DNA from: Hemerocallis citrina
Taxonomy: Eukaryota > Streptophyta > Magnoliopsida > Asparagales > Asphodelaceae
DNA: 64,000 nt
Direction: 5' to 3'
Assembly (NCBI GenBank): GCA_017893485.1
Contig: CM030368.1
Location: 112,734,220 to 112,798,219, forward strand
Both the position numbers and the translations under genes were made by a program. This document shows, one piece after another, positions 44,625 through 56,767 of this stretch; within the stretch, counting starts at the first letter, position 1; every line of letters begins with the position of its first letter. Below the pieces are notes generated by a model. That model made no database searches, was not told the DNA's origin, and saw nothing but the letters and a program-made list of their open reading frames with translations.

Positions 44625-45740
44625 ATGACTCGCAGAGGTACCACTTCTCGTTCTCAGGAAGATCAGCCCGGTTTTGATTCTGTTACTAATGTGCTTGAGC
44701 GGTTGATCAATATGCAGCCAAACCACAGCGATCTTGTGATGGCTGCTTTGGAAGCTGCCTGGGTTCCTCCTCCCGCTATGCTTATGCAGGCAGCTCTCCC
44801 TCCTCGTCTGGGTATAGTCACAGATTTCATGAGGCTGCATCCTGATAGATTTTCAGACACTGAGATACCTTTGGAGGCAGAACAGTGGCTGATCAGGACA
44901 GAGCAGTTGCTTTTGGCAGCACGAGTTGTCGATGATGATCGAGTGGATGTGGTGACCATCCAGCTGGTGGATTTGGCCCATGTTTGGTGCAGGTCCGAGT
45001 CCGAAAGGCTCGAACGGCCTATTACTTTGGCCACGTTCTCTAGGACCTTCTTGGAGAAGTTCTTCCCTAGCAGCACTCGAGTTGAAATGGAGCAACAGTT
45101 CCTGGCCCTGAAACAGGTTGGTCATTGTTCTATTTTGGAAATTTGTTACATATTGTTCATGCAATGTTGTAACATGGGGCTATGTTGGAACAGAGCTCCA
45201 GGTCTGTAGATGAGTTTGCAGCAGAATTTACCAGACTTAGCCGCTTCACAGCTGTTCTTGTGGGGAACGAAGAGGACAGGGCTCGTAGATTCATGTTGGG
45301 ACTTGAGCGAGATATTCAGATGCATCACGTCTCCCTTTGCTTGCGTACTTATGCTGAGGCTCTTGAGGCAGCCAGAGCTCAGGAGCGGGCTCGTGGCAGG
45401 TTGGCTCCTCCCTAGCGGACTGTTCTGCACTCTGTTGTTGCTAGGCCTTCTAGTGGGCCAATTCGGAGGCCTGTACCATCCTATCTTGTAAGAGCGACTC
45501 CCTACTCTTCTGCTGTTTTCCGGAGAGCTAGTTTCTGCAACTTCTGCTAGTTGGATGGGCATAATCGCAGGAACTATATGCGTGTCAACCACCAATGCTT
45601 CAGATGTGGCGCTACTGACCATTTAGTGTGGGATTGCCGGCAGCAGCGGATGGCCCTTCCAGTTGGGAGTTCAGCTCAGCAGGTAGCCCTTGCTCGTGGT
45701 CCGGTTAGGCCACTCTTTCCCCTTCAGCACCATATTTTGT
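44625..45740 (+). pseudogene. D2 gag (with intron, truncated at chimera junction)
   Basis: ATG 44625 (MTRRGTTSRSQEDQPG) follows TTATCTTATGCAG/ACC, an acceptor-like site. The first exon is open to 45116: NVLERLINMQPNHSDLVM, FMRLHPDRFSDTEI, PLEAEQWLIRTEQLLLAA, LEKFFPSSTRVEMEQQFL. After the 77-nt intron (45117-45193) comes a SVDEFAAEFTRLSRF block, then TAG at 45413, a decayed first knuckle (CNFC, TAG) and an intact CFRCGATDHLVWDC. It ends with QHHIL and TGA at about 45741, where sequence switches to the middle of another gag. The best preserved gag in the window. Confidence 0.85.
45117..45193 (+). other. Inferred intron in D2 gag
   Basis: AAACAG/GTTGGTCA to TTGGAACAG/AGC, 77 nt, phase 0; same place and length as in D1. 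Confidence 0.6.
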
Positions 45741-46758
45741 GAGGATCCATCCATATAAGTTCTCAAGCACTGAGGGTCCGTTTGAAGCCAAGCAATGGCT
45801 TATCAGGACTGAGCAGCTATTGATTACAGCACAGATAGCGGATGTTGATCGTGTGGATGTTGTGAGCATCCAACTTGTAGATCTTTCTCACATCTGGTGG
45901 CAAGCTAAGGCTGAATGATTGGGCCTACCCATCCACTGGGCCATCTTCACTGAGAGCTTCCTCACGAAATTCGTTCCTAATACCATAAAGAATGAAATGG
46001 AACGACAATTTTTCTCATTAACTCAGATTCGTCAGATGGTGTTTAATCATGCTTTTTCGTTGTTATTTCATAAATTACCGACATTAAACTAAACACTGTC
46101 TTGAATCAGGGGAGTCAGATCGTGGACGAGTACGCTACGGAATTCACCCGACTAAGTCGTTTTGCTACTTCTATGCTGGCGAATGATAAAGATAGAGGTC
46201 ATCGTTTCTTATTGGGCTCGGATATTGAGATTCAGGATCGTCTTGCTACCCTGCGACTTCGTTCTTATGCTGATATCCTAGATACTGCTAGAATTCAAGA
46301 GCAGACTAGTACGTGGAAGCGTGCCATTCAACAGTCTGTTACGAACCCTATTACTGCCCGGCCTTCTTGAGGGCCTATTAGGAGGCCAGTTCCGACCCTT
46401 CCTACTAGGGCATTGCCATTCCCACTTACTGTTTAGAGCCCACACTTGGTCTGTTCGTACTGTCACAATACTGGACACTTATGCCAGGACTGTCGGATAG
46501 TGAATTGCATGTGCCTTCTATGTGGAGGCAATGATCACATGGTTCGTGATTGCCCTAAGTCCAGATCCCTTGCACCAGTTGGAGGTCCCACTCTGCAGGG
46601 AGTGCTTGCTCGTGGTCATGGCTGACTACCACTCCCACCTCAGAGGCAGATCTTTGATAAGATGACAGCCGCTCCTAGGGGTAACCTTCCTGCAGGTTGT
46701 GGTCAGGCCTATAACTTGACTGCATAGGATGCTGAAACCGCTTTGGGAGTTGTTGCAG
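45741..46758 (+). pseudogene. K gag (N-terminus missing), second gag in the same internal region
   Basis: Starts abruptly at RIHPYKFSS, then PFEAKQWLIRTEQLL, RVDVVSIQLVDLSHIWW and a TGA, then FLTKFVPNTIKNEMERQF. It repeats the gag region that D2 already supplied upstream, at protein similarity clearly lower than D1-D2. After an 83-nt interval (46027-46109) come QIVDEYATEFTRLSRF and knuckles CSYCHNTGHLCQDC and CLLCGGNDHMVRDC, both complete CX2CX4HX4C. Stops at 46366 and later. Sequence belongs to a related but different chromovirus family. Confidence 0.8.
46027..46109 (+). other. Gag interval in K at the D intron position
   Basis: ACTCAG/ATTCGTC to CTTGAATCAG/GGG, 83 nt. Aligned with the 77-nt introns of D1/D2, but the donor is AT, not GT. 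Confidence 0.45.
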
Positions 46759-46914
46759 ATATATCTTTAGTTTTTTTTATTTGTATTTTATTTTCATTCT
46801 TCCTTGTTATTTTGTTATTCTATAATATTGCTTTATCATGCTATCCTTCCATTCATGCCTATTTCTTGCATATTGCTTCTACATATTGCACTCTCATCTT
46901 TGACTTGTTGCTAG
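46759..46914 (+). other. Gag-protease interval in K at the D intron position
   Basis: GTTGCAG/ATATATC to TTGTTGCTAG/GC, 156 nt, T-rich, phase 1 as in D1. Donor is AT instead of GT. Confidence 0.45.
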
Positions 46915-49654
46915 GCATTATTCTTGTTCACTCCTTTCCCGCTCGTGTTCTTTTTGACTCTGGTGGTACTCATTCGTTTGTTTCTTCCCACTTCGTTGAC
47001 CTGCATCACTTGGCTAGCAGCGCTATGTCAGCAGCATGGAACATACTACAGGTGGAGGTGTTGTTGTATATTCTCAGATGTGTAAGCAGAGTCCTTTGGT
47101 TATTGGTGGTGTTGATTTTATTGCTGATCTAATTATCATCAACAATTCTGGTTTTGATGTTATCATGGGAATGGATTGGCTTGGTGTCACTCATGCTGTA
47201 ATTGACTGCAGTGTGAAGAAGGTGGTATTTCGAATGCTAGGACATCAGGAATTTGAATTCTATGTCGGTGAAACACTGCTTGCTTGTGTGGAGAAGTTGG
47301 CAAGTCAGGAAGTTAGAGTGATGGAAGAAGTGTGTGTAGATGGTGATGTTGCACCGTTGGTTGTGCGAGACTTTCTGGATGTTTTTCCTTAGGAATTGTC
47401 GGGATTACTGCCAGATCATGAAGTGGTGTTTAGTATTGATATTCAGCCAGGTATAGCTCCGATCTCTAAGAGTCCGTATAGAATGGCTACTATTGAGTTG
47501 GCTAATTTGAAGGAGCAGATTCAAGAGTTGCTGGATAGAGGTTTTATCAGGCCGAGTGTTTCGCCTTGAGGAGCTCTGGTACTATTTGCCAATAAGAAGA
47601 ATGGTAGTCACAGATTGTGTATTGACTACCGTGAGCTGAATAATGTCACAGTGAAGAATCGGTATCCGTTGCCAAGGATTGATGACGTATTTGATCAATT
47701 GGGAGGCGCTTCTGTATTTTCAAAGCTGGATCTTCGTTCTGGTTACCATCAGGTTAAGGTGAGAGCCGAGGATGTACAGAAGACTACCTTTTGTACAAGA
47801 TATGGGCACTATAAATTCTTGGTGATGCCTTTCGGAGTTACTAATGCTCCAACTGTGTTCATCAGCTTGATGAATCAGGCTTTCTCTCCCTTTCTGGACA
47901 AGTTTGTTGTGGTGTTCATTGATGATATTCTCGTCTATTCTCAGAGTAGTGATGAGCATGCTGAACACTTGGAGGTTGTTTTGCAAACATTAAGGAAGAA
48001 TCTGCTGTATGGGAAGCTTAGCAAGTGTGAGTTTTGGCTGGATCGTGTGGCATTCTTGGACTATATCCTTTCTGGTGATGGAGTTTCTGTCGATCCGTCC
48101 AAGATTTTTGCAGTTAATCAGTATCTGAAGTTCGGAATTTTCTTGGTCTAGCAGGGTACTACAGGAATTTTGTTCGGGATTTCTCGAAGATTGCCGGGCC
48201 GTTGAACAAGTTGACTAGGAAGGATCAGAAGTTTGTGTGAGATGAGTCTTGTGAAGAAGCCTTCGCTGAATTGAAGAATTGGTTGACATCAGCACTAGTG
48301 TTGACTATACCGGATGGATCAGGAGGTTTCGTAATTCACTGTGATGCTTCAGGAAGAGGCTTGGGTGTTGTTTTGATGCAATGAGGCAAGGTTGTCGCGT
48401 ATACATCTAGACAATTGAGGTCGCATGAGAAGAATCATCCTATATATGATTTGGAGCTTGCAGATGTGATCTTTGCGTTGATACTTTGGAGGCATTACTT
48501 ATTTGGAGACCGAGTGGAGTTCTTCACTGACCACAAAAGTCTCAAGTATGTGTTCACTCAGAAGGAGCTGAATATGAGGCAGAGGCGATGGCTGGAATTG
48601 ATGGCGGATTATGATATCAACTTGTAGTATCATCCTGGCAAGATTAATTTTGTGCCTGATGCTTAGAGCAGGAGACCGGTTACCATGGTTCTCACTAAGG
48701 ATGATGAGATTGTGGAAGCTATGAGGAGATTAGATTTGTATGTGGTTTGCCTGGTTCCGAATAGAGTTGTATGGTACTTCAGTTGCAGTCGTCTTTGGTG
48801 GATCAGATTAAGGAAGCACAGTCTGGTGATGTGCAGTTGCAGAAGTTTCGAGCTAAAGTTGAAGCTGGTTCAAGGACTGATATGGTTATTCATGGAGTTG
48901 GATCTCTCTGCTTTGGGACCCGTCTATGTGTTCCGAAGGGGGAAGTCAGGCAAAAGATACTCGAAGAAGCTCACCATTCGCCATATTCTATTCATCCTGG
49001 TGGTACGAAGATGTATCGGAATTTGAAGTTGCATTTCTGGTGGCAAGGTATTAAAAGAGCTATTGCAAGATTCGTTTCATAGTGTCTGATCTGCAATCAA
49101 GTGAAAGCAGAACATCAGAGGACTTTTGGACTTCTTCAACGGCTTCCTATTCTGGAGTGGAAGTGGGAGAATATTACTATGGATTTTGTGACTGCTTTGC
49201 CTAGAAGTCTCAAGGGTCACAATGTCATCTGGGTGATTGTGTATCGCTTGACGAAAAGTGCTCATTTTATTCCCTTCAAAGTGGGTCAGTCTACGGAGAG
49301 CCTTGCAGAGAAGTACATGTAGAAGATTGTGAGATTGCACGGTGTTCCAGTCAAGATTATATCAGTCAGGAATACTAGATTCAGATCTCAATTTTGGGAG
49401 AGCCTTTAGAACAGTCTTGGGAGTAAGCTGAGATTCAATACTGCATTCCATCTGCAGACATATGGACAACAGGAGAGGACAATTCAAACATTGGATGATA
49501 TGTTGAGGTCCTGTGCTATTCAGTTTGGAGGATCTTGGGAAGATCATCTACACTTGGTGGAGTTTTCATACAACAATAGCTACTAAGCAAGTCGTAAGGT
49601 GTGAAGCTTTGTATGGTCGGAAGTGTAGATTGACATTGGTTAGAGGAAGCTTTT
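46915..49654 (+). pseudogene. K pol: protease, RT, RNase H, partial integrase
   Basis: Protease keeps VLFDSGGTHSFVSS (intact DSG). [46 protein letters not shown] and [11 protein letters not shown] in a 178-codon open stretch (47615-48151), the longest intact pol segment on this strand. A frameshift near 48140; RNase H with IHCDASGRGLG and [14 protein letters not shown]. Integrase: YSIHPGGTKMYRNLK, a TAG just before CLICNQVKAEH, TMDFVTALP; the second catalytic Asp region reads SVRNTRF instead of SDRDTRF. Ends in VEFSYNNSY when LTR C begins at 49655; integrase C-terminus and chromodomain are lost. Stops throughout. Confidence 0.88.
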
Positions 49655-50150
49655 TGTAACCCACATTCCCGACAATAAGTATTTTCCGTATATTTCTGCA
49701 ATTTGATTTTTATAAATAATTTTGTGCTAAATTCATTTCAGATTTGTATTAATGTGTTTTCTAATCGAAAATTTACTCATTTTGAATAATGATGTATTTT
49801 AATCTTACTTCCCATTTCTTATTGATCGACTATTTATATTTGAGCCTAAAATCTAATATATTATTATTATTGGATTATTTTAATGAAATTGTTAAACCCG
49901 AATAATATTTTGTCGTATGATTTTATTATTATTTTTATTATAATTATTAATTGTTATTTCCTTATTATCTATTTTATGTTCATCTATTGAATTATTTTAT
50001 TATTGTAGTTGATCTATTTTCTTAGTAAATTCTAATTTAATGCCCAACTTATATTTTTTTCATTGTATTATTTATTTATCTATTTGGATTCTAACCAAAT
50101 ACCCATTCTTATTGGATCTTAAAGCCATCAACCCTAAATCTTTAAACCCT

Positions 50151-50204
<54 letters not shown>

Positions 50205-53200
50205 TAGTACACTCTACCCTAACCTAAACCTTACCTACTGTCGAGCGCCTACCGCCAACCCTCTAACCCTTCCCCACTGTTCATCGTCTTCTTCCCCACC
50301 TCCATCAACCTCTCGCCCGCCGTCCTCGTCCTCCGCTCGAGCCCTTCACCTTCCGTCGCCCCTGCCTCATCGTCTTCCTCCTCCGTCCTTCTCGCTAGCC
50401 ACCCCCTCAACCTCCTGCCTCCTCACAACCCTTCCCACCATTACTGCCTTCTTCCTCCGATCCTTCTTCTTGCCTTCCCACGTCGTAGATCCCTACACTT
50501 CACCATCCACCACCGCCTTTATCTCCCCCGTCATCCAGAACCCTTGACCTTCCCTCCTTCACCTTCGCCATTGCCGACCTTCGGAGCTCCATTGCGTCGT
50601 CGAACCCATTCACTCCCGATCACGATCGGGAGTGATCACCAACCGACACCATTGCTGCAACCATCCACCTCTGCCCCTCCAATGCACCGACGTTTGCCGC
50701 CCTCGTCAGTCAGCACACCGCTCACCATTGAACCCATCATCTTCCGTCCTTTCTCTGTTTCCTTCCGAAACAGAGCTTCACTGCTCTCCCATCCCAAAGT
50801 CTCCAACCACTGTCGAACAACCCTTCTCCTCGTTTTCAATCTCGCGCTAGCGACTCACCACCAAATTCGCCGCTCGCTGTCCAGCGCATTGCCGCCGAAG
50901 TCGAGCCAAAGTCCCTGCTGTTCTCCCTCTTTTCTATCGTTGTTTGTTGTTTTAAGAAGTGGAGAGGGATTTGATTTTTCCTGTTTGGTGTTGTGAGGAG
51001 GGGGGTTTGCTGTGGATTTGTTGTTTGGAGTTTGTCTTGCTGTATTGGTGTTGCATGTAGAACGCGCGTGTTTTTCATGTTTGCGTGTTTCGTCACCCGG
51101 GATTCTCATCCCGTTATTCTATTATATTCAAATTTATCATCTAACAGGCAAATCACTTTCCTCTTGAATTGTACATCGTATCAAATTCAAGTTTTATTGA
51201 AATTCCGCAAGTAGATCCTAATCGTTTATCATATCGTTGTATTGATTATCTTTCGTTGGGTTTATTAAGGGTTTACATGAGCTAACCCCAATATTCTTGA
51301 TATCGTGCAACTTTTGACTCCAAAGATTAAATCTTTCATGCATTCATGTAGAATTCATAATAATAGGGTTACACATATAGTCACGAGACAATGAATTGAT
51401 TGTAGAAAGAATTGCTAGGTTGTATGTTCGATTGATTGATTGTTGTTTGGTTATGTTAAATTAATGCATGTATGGGTTTTTAAGTTTATTCATCATGTTA
51501 TTACACAATCATGCTGATTATAAGGTTCATTGGCTAATAGAATTGAAACCCATCATGTCTAATTAGTTTATTTCATAAAAAATACCCAAAACCCTGTATG
51601 TTGCGTGCTGGCTATATGTTTTCTGCTATTTTCGACTCAGTAAATGATATCAAAAAAATTACTTTCTGAACAAGAGCTGTAGCCTTATCTTTCTAGCTTC
51701 CAGAACATCTTGAATTTTTGAATTCCGAGTTGTGTAGTAAAAGTTATGCCCGTTTTATTGCAGTTGTATTTTTATTTCCAGATTTTCAGATTCTTATATC
51801 TTTCATATTTTAACAGTAAAAAGGCTGACCAAATGAAAAAAAATTCTCTGATAACTTCTAAATTGTTAGTGATCATTTTTAGGAGATTAATAAATATTTT
51901 TAATGAATTTAATATTGAGTTTTTGTTGATTCTAAAAATAAAATAACATGATGTCAAAATTCTGCCTGAACATAAAATCTATAAAGAATGATCTGTTTGA
52001 CCTAGCTACTATTGTCAGATTTTGAACTTTAAATATGCGTTGGATTTGATAGGGAGTCTAGTTTCTAGAACATCTGACGGTTTTAGTTTTTGGGTTCTGA
52101 AATAGCAGGAAACTGTATTTTTGTACATACTACTCTTGCTGTCCAGAATTTTATATTCCAGATTTTAATAGATTAATTGTTCTATATCATAGTATTGCAT
52201 GAATTAAAGTATGTATGTTGCATTACATGATCCTAATGTCCCATTGTCATCATTCTAACTGTCCTATCTAAGTTATCGTCCTATTGTTCTCCTATTGATA
52301 CTAGTGTTCATCTCATGTCTCAAATTGCATATTGTATTATTGCATTGATTAAATAATTAACAAACCGAGGTTTAAGGGTTGACTTTAGTAGTGAACAATA
52401 TAAGGACTGTACTCGGAGGAGGGGCCTGTGTTTCCCTATTTTTCGGTTTATTGGTATGTCGGTCATATCGGTCATCGGTTGATTGTAGATTATAGATTAC
52501 AGTATCTCAATTGATTCAGACATCGGTCATTATTGTATATTGTTGCCGAGTACATGAACTATAAAATCCACCACTAAGTCTAAACGTAACTTGATTGTAT
52601 GTATCAACCATGTGGTAAATGAATGGGACGCATGAAGTGCTGCATTAGTTAGGATTAAAATAATTAATAGACTTGAGAACTGACACGGCAATGACAGTGC
52701 ATATTGTTCATAATTGTTCATATTGATATCGAATCTTGGCTAAGTGTTATTGATATTGATCATTAAATATTGTTATCGAATTGTGAATCATTGTTTATAG
52801 CCATTGCATTGCTTATCATGATACTGATTATTGATTATTGTCCCATGTTATTGATTCCTATTGATCCATTGAATTCATTATTATACCATTATTCCATTGT
52901 TCCCTATTTTCTCCACTTGTTGTCCATGACTTGCTCTAAGGACAATTTCTCCTCTTTTTAGATGAAATGTTCACAGGTATTGATGGAGAATTGCCTGCTG
53001 GGATTGGAGAACAAACGTTCTGAAGATCTAATGCTTTCTAGTTACTTATTGTTTTATCAAACTTAATGTGTTGAGACTTATTATCTATCTGTGATTGGAT
53101 TTATTATTGTTTTGGGCTTATGTCCCGGATTTTATTATTGTTTCCAGACGTTGGGTTATTGTATTTGGATATTTGTATTGTTTCATTCCAAGTATTATTG

Positions 53201-53351
53201 TTCATGAGATTATTATTATTGCCTGCACAATTTTTCTGTATTGATTATATTGTTAAGTTGATCGGATAAACAGCTTATGGGTGACGTTGGTCAATCGCTG
53301 AGCCAATATCATGTGCTTGTATTCCGTATTTTTGGGAAGCGGAGCGTGACA
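49655..53351 (+). repeat. 5' LTR of element C
   Basis: 3697 bp, TGTAACCCACATTCC to ...GGGAAGCGGAGCGTGACA. Its start recurs at 54073. Same family as E and F. The core promoter position is occupied by a (TA)n tract (50152-50201). The GC-rich leader (50200-50990) is followed by ACAGGCAAAT (51144-51153), a decayed copy of the GCAAGT motif. ATCGATATT-type repeats at 52700-52880. It interrupts K integrase. Confidence 0.88.
50152..50201 (+). repeat. (TA)n tract at the LTR C core promoter
   Basis: About 24 TA units followed by AACCTAGTACACTCTACCCT. In E, F and A this position is a single TATAAATA box. Confidence 0.95.
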
Positions 53352-53362
53352 AGGTTTTTTAG

Positions 53363-53374
53363 TGATATCAGAGC
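53363..53374 (+). other. Primer binding site of element C
   Basis: TGATATCAGAGC, one base from the tRNA-iMet PBS TGGTATCAGAGC. Confidence 0.8.
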
Positions 53375-53761
53375 TCTGGTTTGGATAATATATCAGTCAA
53401 ACGTGACTAACGAAAGGGAGTTTGGCTTTGACCGATATATTAATCAGATTTGTGTTTTATCGGTTTGACTCAAGAGTATGTGCAATACTGGAATCACATG
53501 AACAATTGATAACCAACTTATGATCTAGGAACTAATCTTATTTGATTCCTTTTTGGTCCCTTCATATTCAATTCTTACATTCCTTGTTTTCTTCGTCCCT
53601 TGCAGTCGTCCTTATTCATTGATTCCTTATTGGGTATAGTTTCATTCTTTTCGTACCCATATTCTTTTGATTATAGTGCTATCATTTCTTTTAATTCTGC
53701 TTGGTTCGTCGATTGGCATCGCTTGATCTGCAACGTCATGTCAACGGCTTAGAACAACACC

Positions 53762-53814
53762 ATCAAAGTGGCGCAGCGGAAGCGTGTTGGGCCATAACCT
53801 ACAGGTCCCAAGAT
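53762..53814 (+). pseudogene. Initiator tRNA-Met-derived sequence (5' 54 nt) in element C
   Basis: ATCAAAGTGGCGCAGCGGAA..GCCATAACCTACAGGTCCCAAGAT. By eye about 49 of 54 positions match nucleotides 1-54 of plant initiator tRNA-Met with one deletion. The A box (GTGGCGCAGCGG) and CAT anticodon are kept; the T-arm 3' side and acceptor 3' strand are absent. Sense orientation within the element, about 390 bp downstream of a PBS for the same tRNA. Element A has the orthologous block at 3147-3199 with the same 3' breakpoint (GGATTCTCTTG vs AGATTCTCTTG). Confidence 0.8.
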
Positions 53815-54072
53815 TCTCTTGCTGTTTCTCTTCCCTTGCGTTGTTTACTTCCTTGTTCATACATTTGCATTGTCATCATTCATTAAATCATTATTTGACG
53901 TCATTCTAGATCACTTCATTCATATCTACGTCTCTTCTCATGCTGGTGTTGCCACCATTGTGTCCTTTCCTTGAATCCCCGGTTTTGTTATCCACAAGTT
54001 TGCTTTTGCTTTGTCCTATGTACTACCTAAGCAAATTTCAAGGATGAAATTTTGTTGTAAGGTGGGTAGGAT

Positions 54073-54191
54073 TGTAACCCTCATTCCTGATAATAAATAT
54101 TTTTCATGTATTTTCTATAAATTGATTTTATAAATTATTTTGTGCTAAATTCGTTTCAGATTTGTATTAAAGTGTTTTCTAATCGAAAATT
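54073..54191 (+). repeat. 3' LTR of element C (first ~119 bp)
   Basis: TGTAACCCTCATTCC... matches 49655-49775 until AATCGAAAATT, then element I sequence begins. Confidence 0.85.
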
Positions 54192-54194
54192 AGA

Positions 54195-56767
54195 TGTGTA
54201 CTACATCAAAAGGTTTGCGAGACCCTTGACATGCTGATACACTGGTACATCCCGTGAATAGGCCCCCAACCTTCAACACGCGAATGCACCTGTATGCTCC
54301 ATAAATAGGCCTGCAGACCCTCGACATGCGAACATACCAAATGTCCTCTCGAGACAGAACAACACACAGTCCTAAAATGCATCCGTTGGACTAGACCCCC
54401 AAAGCATATACTTACGTTTCCCAGGTGCTATCACATCTCAACTAGTGTCTGTACTTAAGTTTATTATTATTATTAAATCAAAAATTCCCCCTCTCTAAGT
54501 TAGTGTATCCTGCCGAACTTAATTCCACAGCAACAACTCCAAGACCCAACTTGTCATAATCCACAAAATCTCATCGGCCGGTTCACAGAAATCCCGCTCA
54601 ACTTATAGAGACTCACAAAACGAATAACAACACCAAAACTTTCAATAAAACTCTCAATTCCATTATCAAAATGTTTATGTCAAGAAAACTTTTTAAATCC
54701 ACACAAAAAATCCAAACCCAATTAATACACTCGTAAATTCCAGAATTGAAATAAAATATTAAATCCATTAAATAACTGGGAATCATATTTTGAAGTCGTA
54801 GAATATCACAAAACATCAATTTCTTCGAAAACCATATATATTTCATTTAATAAAGTCATAGAACACAATTTAAAATCTATTATAATCAAAATATAACTCT
54901 CTGTAAAAAATATAGTAATCTGTAGTAAAAACATCATCTAAAATAGTAGATCAATAATCCGTAATATCGAAGAAATAATTGTTCAAGAAAAATGAAGAAA
55001 ACTCAACAAAAATAATCAGCCAAGCACTAACAGTCGACCGTTAAAAACAGTACAAAAGTGGTCGCTCGAACGACATGCAAAATCCCAAAACCCACTAATT
55101 GACAGTCGATTGTTAGTTTAGACCGACATATTCAAAAATCGACAGCTTTAATATTCGTGCACCTTTTTACTGATACTTCAATTAATCTTTGTAAAATCAT
55201 AAATTTGCAAACAAAATTCTCGAAATGATCAAATACAACTTGAATAAAATATAGGAGTTTATAAAACAAATCAAAACCACATCGAGATCATAAAAGAGCA
55301 ATTCCTATCAAAATTTTCAAAACAGTGAACATAGATGTGTATATGTGTATATGTGTGTGTTTGCATCAGTAAAACATCAAAATCTCATCAATTATAAGTA
55401 GTATAATGTTCAAATCAAACTCAGTATTAAAGCAACTCAAATTCAATTCGAAAACATCACAAAATCACCAAGAAAACAATTTCGGCTGAACCATCAGACC
55501 CGAAAACAACATACTCCACTCCAACTTCAAAACATGGTTCTTTTGATCCAAAAACTGTTTTACAACTTGTTATACACATAACCCCCTGATTACAATAGTT
55601 TACCCATGAATATATGCAATTATAACAATCATTCATCAAGTTTTTACTCCTCAAAATCATCCAACAGATCGTATACAAATCTATACACAATAAAGATTAG
55701 GTTTTGTTCATTTTTGCAATAAACATCATACAACCTAATAGTACATGTTTAAATCAGTAACAATATGAAAGAAAACAATCTACACATGGTTTCTATTAGG
55801 TTCTTTAACAATCTCAAGTCATCTATATATAGTTTCAATCATCAATAGCATAGTTTCATGAAAGATTAAATCTTTATTCACACATCTCTTAATAAACTCA
55901 TTATATCATCATAAAATCATCCATCATGCATTCTAATAGACAATCATCACATACAACATGCATAGAACAACAGGAAATCAAACATTTGTCACTCACTTTA
56001 TTGAAGAATCAACCAAAATAATAAAAGGAATAAGGAAAGTCATTCCTTTCGCAAGAAAACCAAGATCCCCACTTCGAAACTCCAAGAAATCCATAATAAA
56101 GAAAACCCTTTGTGTAGTATAGCAAAGAGACGGTTGCACCTCCCTTTTAATAGGCCGGCAATTAGAGTTTTAGGGTTTTGAATAGGTTTTGCAAAATATC
56201 CCTTTTTGAATATATTTTTACATATATAAATCCTTATACTTGGAAATTAGATTAACCAATTCACTTTAAATTTAAACCAAAAATAACCACCCCAATACTG
56301 GCCGACACTAAGTTTAAGTCCATAAATACAAATTTGTATTTTTTGTCTCTAAGTGGCAATTTCGCAAAAAAATCCTTCTTTAAGAAATATGCAAAATAAA
56401 CCAAATCTATTAAAACAAAAAGTAAAATTTTTACCTCTTTGTTGGCTAGCCATCATTCTCAGCCCAAAAATCCAAAAATCTAGAGTTTTCACTCCAAGTG
56501 GTAATTTTGCCCAAAGCCCATCTTTTTGTAAAATTTGCAAATAAGTCAAATGAATATCAGAAAAATCCAAAAAAATCATAAATAATTCCTACTAATAAAT
56601 AATAGGTTTTCCTAAAATAATTTCTGACTTTGAACTTCCCAAGAAAATATTTGCACGTGATTTGCACGAGTAAAAGGATAATTTTCAGAAAATATTTATT
56701 AAATCACCAAAATCATTTTAATTCATTTATACACTTCAAAACATTTTTAAAAATATAGGGTGTTACA
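54195..56767 (-). repeat. 3' LTR of Tekay-like element I
   Basis: Its minus-strand start TGTAACACCCTATATTTT at 56767 is a common Tekay/Del LTR start, preceded by the PPT-like GGATGGAGTGA. The left edge is placed where C sequence ends (TGTGTAC). A perfect telobox is at 56170-56178. Three ~48-bp repeats lie at 54221-54345. No coding sequence recognised; small frames are AT-rich noise. Confidence 0.65.

Larger units (their letters stand above)
53352..54072 (+). mobile_element. Element C internal region (721 bp, non-coding)
   Basis: Contains a PBS with one mismatch (TGATATCAGAGC, 53363-53374), a leader, the tRNA-iMet-like block, a CT-rich tract and the 3' motif AAATTTCAAGGATGAAATTTTGTTGTAAGGTGGGTAGG. 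No gag or pol. It aligns with 2616-3351 of A, which shows one non-autonomous family with 3.3-3.7 kb LTRs and little between them. Confidence 0.8.

Noticed and set aside
53762..53814. Functional tRNA gene
   Set aside because: The T-arm 3' side and acceptor 3' strand are missing and the B box is gone, so no cloverleaf can form.
53701..53886. 61-codon frame over the tRNA-like block, and 3078-3272 in element A
   Set aside because: Similar peptides arise because the DNA is homologous; the tRNA match explains the conservation better than coding.
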